Origin: JAMQPK01 sp035937795 | GTDB lineage: Bacteria; Acidobacteriota; Vicinamibacteria; Vicinamibacterales; JAMQPK01 | DNA length: 64,000 bases | Direction of reading: 5' to 3' | Assembly: GCA_035937795.1 (NCBI GenBank) | Contig: DASZHO010000089.1 | Coordinates: 22,979-86,978 of the forward strand | Shown here: piece by piece, positions 35,100 to 44,174 of the stretch | How the letters are laid out: each line of letters starts with the position of its first letter | Position numbering within the stretch: position 1 is the first letter of the stretch | The notes under the pieces: generated by a model | Database searches by the model: none | What the model was told of the DNA's origin: nothing | Seen by the model: the letters and a program-made list of their open reading frames with translations, nothing else | Made by a program: the position numbers and the translations under genes

Positions 35100-36603
35100 G
35101 TTCGCCCTACTTGGCCTGTGCGTCCTGTCCGCCTGTGGCGGCGCGCGCCACGTAGCGGTCACTCCCCTCTCGCCCGTCGAATCGCTTCAAAGAGATCTCA
35201 CCGCCATCTTCCAGGCCCCCGAGTTCGATCGGTCCATCTGGAGCGTGCTCGTGCGGCCGGCGTCGTCGAGCGAAAACCTGTTTTCGCTCAACGCCTCGAA
35301 GCTGGTGATGCCCGGCTCGAACATGAAAATCCTCACGCTGGCGGCCGCCGCCGACCAGCTGGGGTGGGACTATCGCTACGAGACGAAGATCGTCACGACG
35401 GCGCCTGTGGAAGCGGGCGTGCTGCTAGGCGACTTGATCGTCGTCGGCAGCGGCGATCCGAGCATCAGCGAGCGCAGCGACGAGCACGGCATCCTGCAAT
35501 CCATGGCCCAGCAGCTCAGGGATGCCGGCATTCGCCAGATCGACGGCCGGATCATCGGAGACGATGATGTGTTCGACGGCCAGCGGCTCGGCGAAGGCTG
35601 GGCCTGGGACAATCTTCCATACGGCTATTCGGCGCCGGTCACGGCGCTGGAGTACAACGAGGGATCGGTCGATCTGGTCATTCGCGCCGGAGCAGCGGCT
35701 GGAGATGCCGTCGCGATTCAGATCCAGCCGGAGGGCAGCGGCCTGGAGATCGAAAACCGCCTTGTCACCGCCGCGGAGACGGCGAACGGCGCGCTGACGC
35801 TGGAGCGCCTGCCGGGTTCGTCGCATCTGGTCGTGCGAGGGCAGATTCCCGCCAAGGCGGCGCCATTTGCGAGAACCGCATCGGTCGACAATCCCACGCG
35901 GTTTTTTGTGAACGCCTTGCGCGCGGCGCTCATCGCCGAAGGCATCCAGGTGAGCAAGGGCGCCCTGGATATCGACGACATGAGCTCGAAACCCGATCGA
36001 TCGGGCGCGCGGACGCTGGCCACACGTCTTTCCCCGCCGCTGGCCGTGCTCGCCACGTCGATGATGAAGGTCAGCCAGAACCAGTACGCCGAGCTGCTGT
36101 TGAAGACGCTCGGCGGCCGCCAGGCGCTTGCCGATCGCCTTCGAAGCCTCGGCATCGCCGACGACAGCTACATCATCGCGGACGGCTCCGGATTGTCCCG
36201 CTACGATTTCGTGACCGAGGAGGCCCTCGTAAGGCTTCTGCAGCTGTTTCGCGATCGCCCGGCTGACCGGGCGCCGTTCACCGCAACGCTTCCGGTGGCC
36301 GGGCGCGACGGGACGCTGGCAAGGCGCCTGACGGGAACCCCCGCCGAAGGCAGGGTCCGCGCCAAGAGCGGAACCATCGACAACGTGCGCGCGCTGTCGG
36401 GTTACCTGGATACGGCCAACGGCGACACGCTGGTGTTTTCGATGATCGCCAACAATTTTTCGCTGCCGGTGGCGCAGATCGACGCCGCCGTCGATCATGC
36501 GCTCGTCCGCCTGGTCTCGTTCACGCAATCACCAGGCGCCGGGGCCGGCGGCGGGCGGGCTGCGCCGCGGGGGCCGGCACGGCCGAGCGATACACCGCCC
36601 TGA
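35083..36603 (+). CDS. dacB: D-alanyl-D-alanine carboxypeptidase/endopeptidase (PBP4 family), lipoprotein
   Basis: Protein of 506 aa. It starts at a TTG inside the end of the DUF4340 gene. A lipoprotein signal ends LSAC (C18). Penicillin-binding motifs are complete: PGSNMKILT (S79-x-x-K82), KVSQNQYAEL (SxN) and RAKSGTIDNVRALSG (KTG variant KSG). It trims or cleaves peptidoglycan cross-links outside the cytoplasmic membrane. The C-terminal 25 residues are Gly/Pro/Arg-rich. Co-transcription with the ABC exporter suggests an envelope-maintenance unit. Confidence 0.92.
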   Translation: MIRFSRFALLGLCVLSACGGARHVAVTPLSPVESLQRDLTAIFQAPEFDRSIWSVLVRPASSSENLFSLNASKLVMPGSNMKILTLAAAADQLGWDYRYETKIVTTAPVEAGVLLGDLIVVGSGDPSISERSDEHGILQSMAQQLRDAGIRQIDGRIIGDDDVFDGQRLGEGWAWDNLPYGYSAPVTALEYNEGSVDLVIRAGAAAGDAVAIQIQPEGSGLEIENRLVTAAETANGALTLERLPGSSHLVVRGQIPAKAAPFARTASVDNPTRFFVNALRAALIAEGIQVSKGALDIDDMSSKPDRSGARTLATRLSPPLAVLATSMMKVSQNQYAELLLKTLGGRQALADRLRSLGIADDSYIIADGSGLSRYDFVTEEALVRLLQLFRDRPADRAPFTATLPVAGRDGTLARRLTGTPAEGRVRAKSGTIDNVRALSGYLDTANGDTLVFSMIANNFSLPVAQIDAAVDHALVRLVSFTQSPGAGAGGGRAAPRGPARPSDTPP

Positions 36604-36663
36604 ACGGGACGGGTTCCTCGCCATTGGGGCGCGCCGAGCCCGGCGGGACCGGCCCAGGCGGGC

Positions 36664-37908
36664 CTAGGCGGGGACTTCGGCGCCGACCAGATTCCGTTCG
36701 GCGGCGCGAGCGTTCACTTGCCATAGCGCCAGCATTCCAAGCGCGACACAAGCTATGCTGATCCAGGCTTCCGCGTTCAACATGCCCGACGCATGCCAGC
36801 GGTCGTACGCCCACCCGTCGAATGCCGTCATATACACGCAAGGAATATTTCCGAGCGATGCCATGATGGCGTATTTCGTGGAGGCCGCTCCCCGGCCGAT
36901 GGCATTGAGCACGAGCGCCGAAAAGCTTGCGTTGGCCATGCCCAGCGAGAGCGCGTAGCACAGCACCCACGCGCTGTACTCAAGCGGCGTACGCGGCGCC
37001 AGGGCCATGACAATCGCGACGACCGCCATGAAGCTGCCGGAGATGAAGTAGGTCCACCAACGCCCGACGCGATCCGCCATCTGGCCGCCGGCGAAGCATC
37101 CGATGGCGCTCGCGACGCTGCTCAAAACGCCTGTGGCCAGCGCCACCGTGTCCGGCGTCGCGCGCCAGTCGGGAGCAATCGCGGACCACAAGTTGGACGC
37201 TCCGGCAGCTCCGATAGGGCACGCGACCAGTGCAATCGTCAGCAGCACAATCGGCGACCGAATCAGCTCGCGGAAATCGCTGCCGATGTCGCGCACGCGC
37301 CGGCCGATTCGTTCGCCCGCGACCGGCTGGACATCGGGCACCAGGTAGAGCGCGGCCGTGCACACCAGCATGGCGAGCGCCAATACCGATCCGGCGAGCT
37401 GGCTCGAGAAATGGCTGGCGAGCCACACTCCCGCCCCGCCCCCCAGGCCGAAGCCCCCAAGATTCCCCATTTGATACCAGCCCGCGGCCCGTCCCTTTTC
37501 GTTCTCGGCGACCGCATGCGCCATCAAACCGCCCACCGGCAACACGACCAGGGTGCCGGCGACCTGTGAGATGAATACCATCACGGTCAGCAGCGCCGTG
37601 GCGCCCGGGCGAATGGGGATGAGACTGAGCAGGAACAGCGAGCCGGCGCAGGTCCCCAGGCCGATCCTGTACCATTTGCGGAGCGACAGAGTCAGATCGG
37701 CGATCGGGCCCCACAGGAACCGCCAGATGTTTGCTGAAAGGCCAACGGCGACAATCGCCGCCGCGGCACCGACCGAAAATCCAGCGCGCGTCAGCACAAA
37801 CGGCAACGTGACGCCGACAAAACCGGCGCTGATGCCCATGGGCAGCACCAGAAAGAAGAAGATGAAGGGTCGTGTGCGAGAGCCTTGGTGCATATGAAGG
37901 GGCAGCAT
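36664..37908 (-). CDS. MFS transporter, AmpG/PAT-like
   Basis: Protein of 414 aa with twelve predicted membrane helices. WRFLWGPIADLTLSLRKWYRIG matches the loop 2-3 motif of PAT-type MFS carriers such as AmpG, and FAGGQMADRVGRWWTYF the corresponding motif of the second half. The substrate is unknown; muropeptide uptake would suit the dacB neighbour across the gap but is only a guess. ATG 37908 or 37893 may start it. Confidence 0.82.
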   Translation of the reverse strand: MLPLHMHQGSRTRPFIFFFLVLPMGISAGFVGVTLPFVLTRAGFSVGAAAAIVAVGLSANIWRFLWGPIADLTLSLRKWYRIGLGTCAGSLFLLSLIPIRPGATALLTVMVFISQVAGTLVVLPVGGLMAHAVAENEKGRAAGWYQMGNLGGFGLGGGAGVWLASHFSSQLAGSVLALAMLVCTAALYLVPDVQPVAGERIGRRVRDIGSDFRELIRSPIVLLTIALVACPIGAAGASNLWSAIAPDWRATPDTVALATGVLSSVASAIGCFAGGQMADRVGRWWTYFISGSFMAVVAIVMALAPRTPLEYSAWVLCYALSLGMANASFSALVLNAIGRGAASTKYAIMASLGNIPCVYMTAFDGWAYDRWHASGMLNAEAWISIACVALGMLALWQVNARAAERNLVGAEVPA

Positions 37909-37914
37909 CGGGCT

Positions 37915-38397
37915 TCAGCCTGCCCAGTCCTTTTTCAGCAGCAGCTCCTCAATTCGGTAGGCGTGCAGGAAGTCGTGGAGCGCCAGATGGCGAAACATGA
38001 TCATCACCGAATACCGGGCGTACTCCCCGTGCTCGGCCGTCCGCGCCCACTCTTCCGGCGTCAGCCGCCGGATCCGTTCGACCAGGCGCCCGCGGTCGCT
38101 CACATATTGGTCCAGCGACCGGTTCAGATCCATCTGCAGGAGCATGTCGTCGGGATCGGCCTGGTCCGGAAGGTAGGGCCTGATGACGGGATTTGGATCG
38201 CGCAGCATCTGGTCGAGCCGGCCAAAAAACAACTGATGGACGACGGCGAGATGACACGCGTGTTCGTGCGCCGACCATTTTCGCGGCGCCGGCCGCCGCT
38301 TGAGGATTGGCGATGGAACTTCGCGCACCAACGGAAGGATGACCTGCGGCGCCCGTTCGAGCGCGTCGATGACAGCCGTTATGGCGCCGTCATTCAT
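37915..38397 (-). CDS. DinB-like four-helix protein
   Basis: Protein of 160 aa from ATG 38397, overlapping the VOC stop as ATGA. It has the DinB/YfiT pattern: WSAHEHACHLAVVHQLFF early, and MFRHLALHDFLHAYRIEEL late; the three histidines would bind a divalent metal. Such proteins are often thiol-dependent transferases of unknown substrate. It is translationally linked to the VOC gene. Confidence 0.85.
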   Translation of the reverse strand: MNDGAITAVIDALERAPQVILPLVREVPSPILKRRPAPRKWSAHEHACHLAVVHQLFFGRLDQMLRDPNPVIRPYLPDQADPDDMLLQMDLNRSLDQYVSDRGRLVERIRRLTPEEWARTAEHGEYARYSVMIMFRHLALHDFLHAYRIEELLLKKDWAG

Positions 38398-38774
38398 CCC
38401 TTGAACTCCGTAAGCGACAGCGTGTTTCCATCCGGATCCTTGAACCATGCGACCTTGGCGCCGCCTGGCGCGGTCCACACGCCGTCTTTGTCCTGATCGA
38501 GAAAGCCGTACCGCTGGAAGGCGACGCCGCGCTTCACGAGATCGCGGATCGACTGCGTGATATCGGGAACCGTCCAGCCGAGGACAGTAAACGCGGCCGG
38601 CTGCAGCTCCCGCACGATCGCCACGCGAAGCATCGTGCCGGCGGCATCAAACGCCAGCGCAAACCCGTCTTCGCTCACGAGGCTCAAACCGAGCGTCCCG
38701 GCATAGAACGCCCTGGCGGCGTCCGGATTTGTCGTGGCAACAAAGGCGATGATGGGCGCCGATTTCAGCGTCAT
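38394..38774 (-). CDS. VOC (glyoxalase/bleomycin resistance) superfamily protein
   Basis: Protein of 126 aa. The beta-alpha-beta-beta-beta repeat is visible in PIIAFVATTNPDAARAFYAGTLGLSLVSED and the end WTAPGGAKVAWFKDPDGNTLSLTEF. A metal-binding His at the N-terminus is not obvious, so it may not be a classical glyoxalase. It overlaps both neighbours by four bases (ATGA). Confidence 0.87.
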   Translation of the reverse strand: MTLKSAPIIAFVATTNPDAARAFYAGTLGLSLVSEDGFALAFDAAGTMLRVAIVRELQPAAFTVLGWTVPDITQSIRDLVKRGVAFQRYGFLDQDKDGVWTAPGGAKVAWFKDPDGNTLSLTEFKG

Positions 38775-39964
38775 GACGATCTGACCGCGTCCCTGGCCAG
38801 GGCCAGAATCTCCGGAGCCGAGCCCGCCAGTCCTCCACCCTGGGCCATCCCGCCCTTGCCGCCGCCTTTCCCGCCGAAACGTTCGATGAGTTTCCTGAGA
38901 ATGGCGCCCGCATCGATGGCGACATCCTGCGATCGAGCCACCACAACGAGCGCAGGCGTCTCGGCAGAGATAAGGACCGCCACCTTACCGGGGTCAGCAG
39001 CGATGGTCGAAGCCAGCTTCTTCAGTCCATTCGCGTCCCAGCCTGAGACCGCTTCGGACACCAGCATCACGTGTCCGACGCTCTGACCCTTCGCGCCGAG
39101 CGCCGCGGCCTCATGAGCCGCGAGCCTCTCCTGAAGGCGCTCGCGATCTTTCTGCTGCGCGCGGCTGGCCGTCTGCATCTTCTCTATCGCGGCGGGCAAC
39201 TCTTCCGGCAGCACAGATAGCAGCCGGACGCCGCCGGTCACGGCGTCGTTCAACACGTGAAACGCGCGCAGGGCGCGGCCGCCGCACACAAACTCGATCC
39301 TCATTCCGCCTTTGAAGCGCTCGGCTCCTGCGATCGCGATGATGCCGATTGCGCCAGTCCTACTCACGTGCGTTCCGCCGCACGCCGACAGGTCGTAGTC
39401 CTCGATCTCGATGATGCGCAGATCGCCTGTGCGCGCGGGATCCTTTCGAAGCGGCAGTTTGGCGGCTTCAGCCGATGTGACAAAGCGCATGGAGACCTCC
39501 CGGTCCTCCCACACAATCCTGTTCGCCGCACTTTCGGCTGCGGCAATCTGCCCGGCCGCCACCTCCTTGTCCAGATCGATCGTGGCTGACGAAGCGCCGA
39601 GATGGAAACTCACGGTCCGCGCGCCAGCCTCGCGGTCGAACGCCGCCGAGAGCAGATGCTGCCCGCTGTGCTGCTGCATATGGTCGAATCGCCGATCCCA
39701 GGCGATATGCCCGCGCACGCGGGCATTCTTCGCGAGGTCCCGATCGACGAGATGGCCGATCGTCCCGTCCTCCCGGTCGAAGACGTCGAGCACCGTCGCC
39801 TCTCCCAGGGTGCCGGCGTCGCAGGGCTGCCCGCCCGACGTGGGATAGAACGCCGTGCGATCGAGGGTCACCTCCCAGTGGCCCTCCTTGGGGGCGACGT
39901 CGCGGACGACCGCGTCGAATTCCACCAGGTAGGAGTCGGTGTAGTACAGGCGTTCTTCGTTCAT
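38771..39964 (-). CDS. Alanyl-tRNA editing protein (AlaX type, with DHHA1 domain)
   Basis: Protein of 397 aa from ATG 39964. The N-terminal part is the AlaRS-like second additional domain with the zinc/editing motifs HSGQH (H99, H103) and CGGTH (C195, H199). A coiled region (about 270-310) and a DHHA1 domain with GGKGGGKGGMAQGGG follow, as in AlaX-L. It hydrolyses Ser- or Gly-mischarged tRNA-Ala in trans. The last base pairs overlap the VOC gene. It is not an AlaRS, since no aminoacylation domain precedes it. Confidence 0.9.
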   Translation of the reverse strand: MNEERLYYTDSYLVEFDAVVRDVAPKEGHWEVTLDRTAFYPTSGGQPCDAGTLGEATVLDVFDREDGTIGHLVDRDLAKNARVRGHIAWDRRFDHMQQHSGQHLLSAAFDREAGARTVSFHLGASSATIDLDKEVAAGQIAAAESAANRIVWEDREVSMRFVTSAEAAKLPLRKDPARTGDLRIIEIEDYDLSACGGTHVSRTGAIGIIAIAGAERFKGGMRIEFVCGGRALRAFHVLNDAVTGGVRLLSVLPEELPAAIEKMQTASRAQQKDRERLQERLAAHEAAALGAKGQSVGHVMLVSEAVSGWDANGLKKLASTIAADPGKVAVLISAETPALVVVARSQDVAIDAGAILRKLIERFGGKGGGKGGMAQGGGLAGSAPEILALARDAVRSS

Positions 39965-39977
39965 GAGAATGGCCGCA

Positions 39978-40643
39978 CTACCGCAGCAAGGGATCCTCGA
40001 TGCCCGCCTCGGCGAAGCCGCGCGCCCGCAACACGCAGCTGTCGCAGCGGCGGCAGGGCGCGCCGTGCGGCAGCGGGTCGTAGCAGCTGTGCGTGAGGCC
40101 GTAGTCGAGGCCCAGCGCCACACCCCGCCGGATAATCTCGGCCTTGGTCATCGACGAGAGCGGCGCGCGGATATGAAAGCGTCCGCCGTTCACCCCCGCC
40201 TTGGTGGCCAGCGTGGCCAATCGCTCGAACGCTTCGATGTACTCCGGCCGGCAATCGGGATAGCCTGAATAGTCGAGCGCGTTCACGCCGATGATGATAT
40301 CGAATGCGCCGAGCACCTCTGCCCACGCCAGCGCGAGCGACAGCAAGACTGTGTTGCGCGCGGGAACGTAAGTCGACGGGATCACGTTCGGGTCCGGCCC
40401 GCCTTTCGGCACCTCTCCATCGCCCACCAACGCCGAGCCGCCGACCGAGCCGAGATCCACAGCCAGCTCGCGGTGCGCGGCGACGCCCAGCGCTTCGGCG
40501 ACTCTGCGCGATGCCAGGATCTCATGCGCGTGGCGCTGGCCGTACTTGACGGTCAGCGCGTACAACTCGAAGCCGGACGCACGCGCGATGGCCGCCGCGG
40601 TGTAGGAGTCGAGGCCGCCGCTGAGAAGGACCACCGCCTTCAT
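39978..40643 (-). CDS. queC: 7-cyano-7-deazaguanine synthase
   Basis: Protein of 221 aa. The ATP-pyrophosphatase loop VVLLSGGLDSYTAA (SGGLDS at 8-13) and the zinc-binding C-terminus CYDPLPHGAPCRRCDSCVLR identify QueC. It converts carboxy-deazaguanine to preQ0 for queuosine. It follows queE by three bases; queA lies elsewhere in the window (57986-59032), while queD and tgt are not seen. Confidence 0.96.
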   Translation of the reverse strand: MKAVVLLSGGLDSYTAAAIARASGFELYALTVKYGQRHAHEILASRRVAEALGVAAHRELAVDLGSVGGSALVGDGEVPKGGPDPNVIPSTYVPARNTVLLSLALAWAEVLGAFDIIIGVNALDYSGYPDCRPEYIEAFERLATLATKAGVNGGRFHIRAPLSSMTKAEIIRRGVALGLDYGLTHSCYDPLPHGAPCRRCDSCVLRARGFAEAGIEDPLLR

Positions 40644-40646
40644 CGG

Positions 40647-41288
40647 CTACACACCACGGACCTCCGGACCCCAGATGTGCTTGTGGATCTGGAGCTGAAG
40701 CCGAACGGGCAGCCGATCCTGCAGAATCCATTCCGAGAGAGGCTTCGGATCCATCACGCCGTGAACGGGCGAGAACAGCACAGCCGCGCAGCGCCGGTCC
40801 AGCGCATGGCGGGTGACGAGATCCCGTGAAAACTCGTAGTCCACGCGGTCCTTGATCACGAACTTCACCTGGTCGCGCGAGCCGAGCCGTTCGAGATTGC
40901 CCCAATCGTTGCCGTCGGCCTCGCCGCTGCCGGGGCACTTCACATCCATCACCTTCACAACGGCGCCGGGCACGCGGCTCACATCCACCTGGCCGCCCGT
41001 TTCAAGCAGCACCGTGCGCCCGGCTTCGAGGAGCCGCTCCATCAACGGGTACACGTCGGCCTGCAACAGCGGCTCGCCGCCGGTGACCTCCACGAGCGGG
41101 CTTCCGAATCGATCGACTTCCCGCAGCACGTCGTCGACCGACATCTTCCGGCCTTCGTGAAACGAATAGGTCGTATCGCACCAGGAGCACCGCAAATCGC
41201 AGCCCGTCAGGCGGACGAACACACAAGGTCTGCCTGCGTAAGTCGACTCCCCCTGGATGGAATAAAAGATTTCGTTGATTGTCAGCAC
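40647..41288 (-). CDS. queE: 7-carboxy-7-deazaguanine synthase (radical SAM)
   Basis: Protein of 213 aa. The cluster motif is GCDLRCSWCDT (C30, C34, C37), followed by VTGGEPLLQADVYPLM. It has the short QueE form that makes 7-carboxy-7-deazaguanine from the QueD product. GTG at 41288 starts translation with GAGAGAG upstream. Confidence 0.95.
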   Translation of the reverse strand: MLTINEIFYSIQGESTYAGRPCVFVRLTGCDLRCSWCDTTYSFHEGRKMSVDDVLREVDRFGSPLVEVTGGEPLLQADVYPLMERLLEAGRTVLLETGGQVDVSRVPGAVVKVMDVKCPGSGEADGNDWGNLERLGSRDQVKFVIKDRVDYEFSRDLVTRHALDRRCAAVLFSPVHGVMDPKPLSEWILQDRLPVRLQLQIHKHIWGPEVRGV

Positions 41289-41467
41289 GCTCTCTCATTC
41301 TACATTCAGGCTCTGGCCCTGGGCTCCGGCCTTCAGGCGCAAGTCTTGGATTGAGAACACGCCAGGTTTTGCGAGAGCTCACAAGGAACGCCAGAGCCGA
41401 ACTCGAAGAGCTGTACCCCTGGGTTGTCCACCGGGCGCCAAGCGACAGAGGATCGGCCAGCGCGGAG
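41289..41467. other. Intergenic gap between queE and serine hydrolase gene
   Basis: About 180 bases of moderately lower GC. Short open frames cross it on both strands but none shows a recognisable family or ribosome site. Nothing more can be supported. Confidence 0.4.
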
Positions 41468-42601
41468 CTACGGCCGCTCCGATGATGTAAGTAAGCCGCG
41501 TACGTGAGCGGCGATGGCGTCAGTGCCACTGTCTGTGTTACCCAGAATGACCAGAACGTACCCAAGATCCGGATAGAACTCGACCTGATTCGACGAACCG
41601 GCAAGCGAGCCGCGGTGCCCGGCGATCTTCACGCCGTTCACGAGCCGCGTCTCGAAGCCATAGGCGTCGCGCCCGCCATAATCCGCGTTGATGTAGCCGG
41701 TCAGGACTCTGGCGGTTGTGTCCGGGCTGAGAAGCTGGTTGGCGACGAGTGCGTCCGCGAATCGGGCAAGGTCGTCCACCGTCGAATATCCGCCGCCCAT
41801 TGGGCTCCCGACGATGAACTCGTCCCCGGGCTTGGGCTGCTCCCACGCTGGATACCACCGAGCCGAATCTGCGCTGGTGCCGCCAGGTGGCGTGCGCGTA
41901 TAACCGAGCGAAGGCTGACGAGCCGGGTCGATCTCGTACCGGGTGTTCGCCAGGCCGAGTGGACGGAAGATCTCCTCCTCGACGACCGACGTAAACGCGC
42001 GACCCATCTGTCGTTCAATGATCGCGCCCAACAGAAGGAAGTTGGAATTGCTGTAGGCCCATTGTGTGCCAGGGCGGAACTGAAGCGGTGATGTCGCGAA
42101 GTACTTCCAGAAGTCGGTCGGCGACTTGATAGTCCGGATGTTCGCCCAGAAATCCGGTACCCGGAACAGGTCCGGGATGCCCGAGCTCATGGTCAACAGA
42201 TGATGGACCGTCACTCGATCGCGTGCTTCGGCAGATGGGTACTCTGGAAGCAGCGAACCGAGCGTGCTGTCAAACGACAACTTTTTCCGCTCCACGAGTT
42301 TCGCGATCGTGACCGCGGTGAACATCTTGCCCACCGACGACAGCATAAACGGAGTCTCAGGAGTATTGGGCCGTTGGGCGTTGCGATCGGCCAAGCCGTA
42401 ACCGTGCCTCACGAGGAGCTGCTCGTGGTGACGGAGCAGCACGACTCCCGAGAATTCGTCGCGTTCAGACAATCGCGCCGTAAAGGCTTCAACGTCGACA
42501 GCTAGAGCGGCGTCGCGCGCGTCTCGCGCTGCGCGGTTCCGGCCGCTGCAGCCTGTCAGAACAGCCGCCCCGACGAAAGCTGCGATCAGACCCTTCTTCA
42601 T
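41468..42601 (-). CDS. Serine hydrolase lipoprotein, beta-lactamase class C fold
   Basis: Protein of 377 aa. ATG 42601 is preferred because GGAGGGG lies about 12 bases before it, whereas it almost touches the ATG at 42613. A lipoprotein signal ends LTGC. The active-site set is FMLSSVGKMFTA (S-x-x-K), WAYSNSNFLLLG (Y-x-N) and IAGHRGSLAG (H-x-G in place of KTG). It is probably a periplasmic esterase or D-aminopeptidase rather than a beta-lactamase. Codon use is visibly less GC-biased than in neighbouring genes, with more A/T in third positions, which hints at acquisition by transfer. Confidence 0.87.
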   Translation of the reverse strand: MKKGLIAAFVGAAVLTGCSGRNRAARDARDAALAVDVEAFTARLSERDEFSGVVLLRHHEQLLVRHGYGLADRNAQRPNTPETPFMLSSVGKMFTAVTIAKLVERKKLSFDSTLGSLLPEYPSAEARDRVTVHHLLTMSSGIPDLFRVPDFWANIRTIKSPTDFWKYFATSPLQFRPGTQWAYSNSNFLLLGAIIERQMGRAFTSVVEEEIFRPLGLANTRYEIDPARQPSLGYTRTPPGGTSADSARWYPAWEQPKPGDEFIVGSPMGGGYSTVDDLARFADALVANQLLSPDTTARVLTGYINADYGGRDAYGFETRLVNGVKIAGHRGSLAGSSNQVEFYPDLGYVLVILGNTDSGTDAIAAHVRGLLTSSERP

Positions 42602-42774
42602 GAAGACGCTCATCCCCTCCGATTGATTACGCGAGGCCCACCGGCTGCTCGAACTCGTGCCGCGGCATGCGTGCTCTGCAGGCAATTACCAGAAGGGCGC
42701 AAAGCCTGACTGGTCGAGACAGGCGAACACAGATACCACGGCGCATTGGAGTCACATTCAGTAGAATCGGTCCA

Positions 42775-43800
42775 ATGGCCAAGCCGACACTCTCGAATCT
42801 CCGCATCGGCACTTCGGGCTGGAACTATCCGGCGGGCAAAGGCACGTGGAACGGCATTTTCTATCCCAGCGCGGGGCCCGCAAAGTCGCGCGGCGGCGCG
42901 GGGCGAGGGGCCCCCGCGCCCAAGTTTGACGAGCTGGCCTTCTACGCCGAGCATTTCGATACCGTCGAGATCAACACCACGTTCTACGGCCAACCGAAGC
43001 CGGACATCGCGGCAGGCTGGGCGCGCAGAACTCCACAGGGCTTCGAGTTCTCGCTGAAGCTCTACCGGAAGTTCACGCATCCGGCGATGTACGAAAAGGC
43101 CACCGGCAGGGCCGACGCCCACTCCGACGTGCCCGGCGTGCCAATCCTCGACGAAACGGAGATCGACGTGTTCCGCCGGGGCATCGAACCGCTTGCCGAT
43201 GCCGGCAAGGTTGGCGCGCTGCTGGCGCAGTTTCCACCGAGCTTCAAGCAATCGCCGCAATCGCGAGACTACCTGGACGCGCTGCTGTCCCGCTTCAGCG
43301 GCTATCCCGTCGCGGTCGAATTACGGCACCGCAGCTGGAGCGATGACTTTGCGGCGACGCTGACGCTGTTGAACTCGCACAACGCGGCGCTGACGCAGAT
43401 CGACGAGCCGAAATTCCAGGTTTCAATTCGTCAGAATCAGTTGCCGAACATCTCCGGCTTCTATTACATGCGGTTGCACGGACGCAACGCGGCGCAGTGG
43501 TGGACGCACGACAAGTCGGAGGACCGCTACAACTACCTGTACTCCGCGGACGAACTGGCGCCGATCGCCGAGACGGCGGATGCCGCGCGCCGGCTGGTGA
43601 AAAAGTTCTACCTGTACTTCAACAATCACTTCTCGGCCAAGGCGGTCGCGAACGCGGTCATGATCAAGCGGCAGCTCGGCGAGCCGATCGACGGCCTGTA
43701 CCCGCCGGCGTTTCTCGAGGCCTATCCGCACCTGAAGGGCGTCGTCAAGGATTACACTGAAGCGTGGATGCCGGCGCCGGTCCGCCACGAGAGCCGCTGA
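42775..43800 (+). CDS. DUF72 (YecE-like) family protein, with an in-frame repeat insertion
   Basis: Protein of 341 aa. The family start LRIGTSGWNYPAGKGTWNGIFYP and the later ELAFYAEHFDTVEINTTFYGQPKP, FPPSFKQSPQS and FYLYFNNHFSAKAVANA are DUF72 blocks. Its function is unknown (TIM-barrel-like). Between FYP and ELAFYAEHF it carries about 20 residues rich in Gly/Ala/Arg/Pro; their DNA at 42893-42917 is an exact copy of part of the 81-bp repeat array at 2394-2555. Confidence 0.9.
   Translation: MAKPTLSNLRIGTSGWNYPAGKGTWNGIFYPSAGPAKSRGGAGRGAPAPKFDELAFYAEHFDTVEINTTFYGQPKPDIAAGWARRTPQGFEFSLKLYRKFTHPAMYEKATGRADAHSDVPGVPILDETEIDVFRRGIEPLADAGKVGALLAQFPPSFKQSPQSRDYLDALLSRFSGYPVAVELRHRSWSDDFAATLTLLNSHNAALTQIDEPKFQVSIRQNQLPNISGFYYMRLHGRNAAQWWTHDKSEDRYNYLYSADELAPIAETADAARRLVKKFYLYFNNHFSAKAVANAVMIKRQLGEPIDGLYPPAFLEAYPHLKGVVKDYTEAWMPAPVRHESR
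42893..42917 (+). repeat. 25-nt copy of the GC-rich repeat core inside the DUF72 gene
   Basis: These 25 bases equal, without mismatch, the reverse complement of bases 2518-2542. The core GGGGCGAGGGGCCCCC is self-complementary at its right half. It keeps the DUF72 frame open and codes for Gly/Ala/Arg/Pro. Confidence 0.85.
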
Positions 43801-44174
43801 CGTTTCGTGACGCCGTCCGGCGCGGCTGGAGCAAACGCTGCCCGCACTGCGGCCAGGGCCCGCTGTTCGCCGGATGGAACAGGCCCTACCGCCACTGCCC
43901 CGTCTGCGGCTACCTTTACGAAAGAGACTACGGCGATGTGTGGTGGGTGTGGATCGTCACCGATCGCATTCCGGTCGCCATCGGCATCGTCTTCGTCTAC
44001 TTCGGCTTCAGAGTGACGAACTGGAAGATCGGCGTCGTGTTCTTCGGTTCGCTGCTGGTGCCGCTGCTCGCGACGATTCCGCGCCGTTACGGGCTGGCAA
44101 TCGCGATCACATACTGGATTCGGCGGCGCTGGCCTCAACCGGAAGATCCACTGCCGCCCTTGAGATCCGCGTGA
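43764..44174 (+). CDS. DUF983 zinc-ribbon membrane protein
   Basis: Protein of 136 aa. A zinc ribbon, RCPHCGQGPLF...HCPVCGYLYE, is followed by two membrane helices (about 65-82 and 87-103), the normal DUF983 layout. In proteobacteria some are linked to cytochrome oxidase genes, but no such gene is near. The start lies 37 bases inside the DUF72 gene, and the 3' end is antisense to the last 68 bases of nth. Confidence 0.85.
   Translation: MDAGAGPPREPLTFRDAVRRGWSKRCPHCGQGPLFAGWNRPYRHCPVCGYLYERDYGDVWWVWIVTDRIPVAIGIVFVYFGFRVTNWKIGVVFFGSLLVPLLATIPRRYGLAIAITYWIRRRWPQPEDPLPPLRSA

Noticed and set aside
41289..41467. Integron attachment site beside the serine hydrolase
   Set aside because: No attC-like inverted core sites and no integrase were found.
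41468..42601. AmpC beta-lactamase resistance gene
   Set aside because: The fold is shared, but HRG replaces KTG and it is a lipoprotein; esterase or peptidase is more likely and no resistance context is present.
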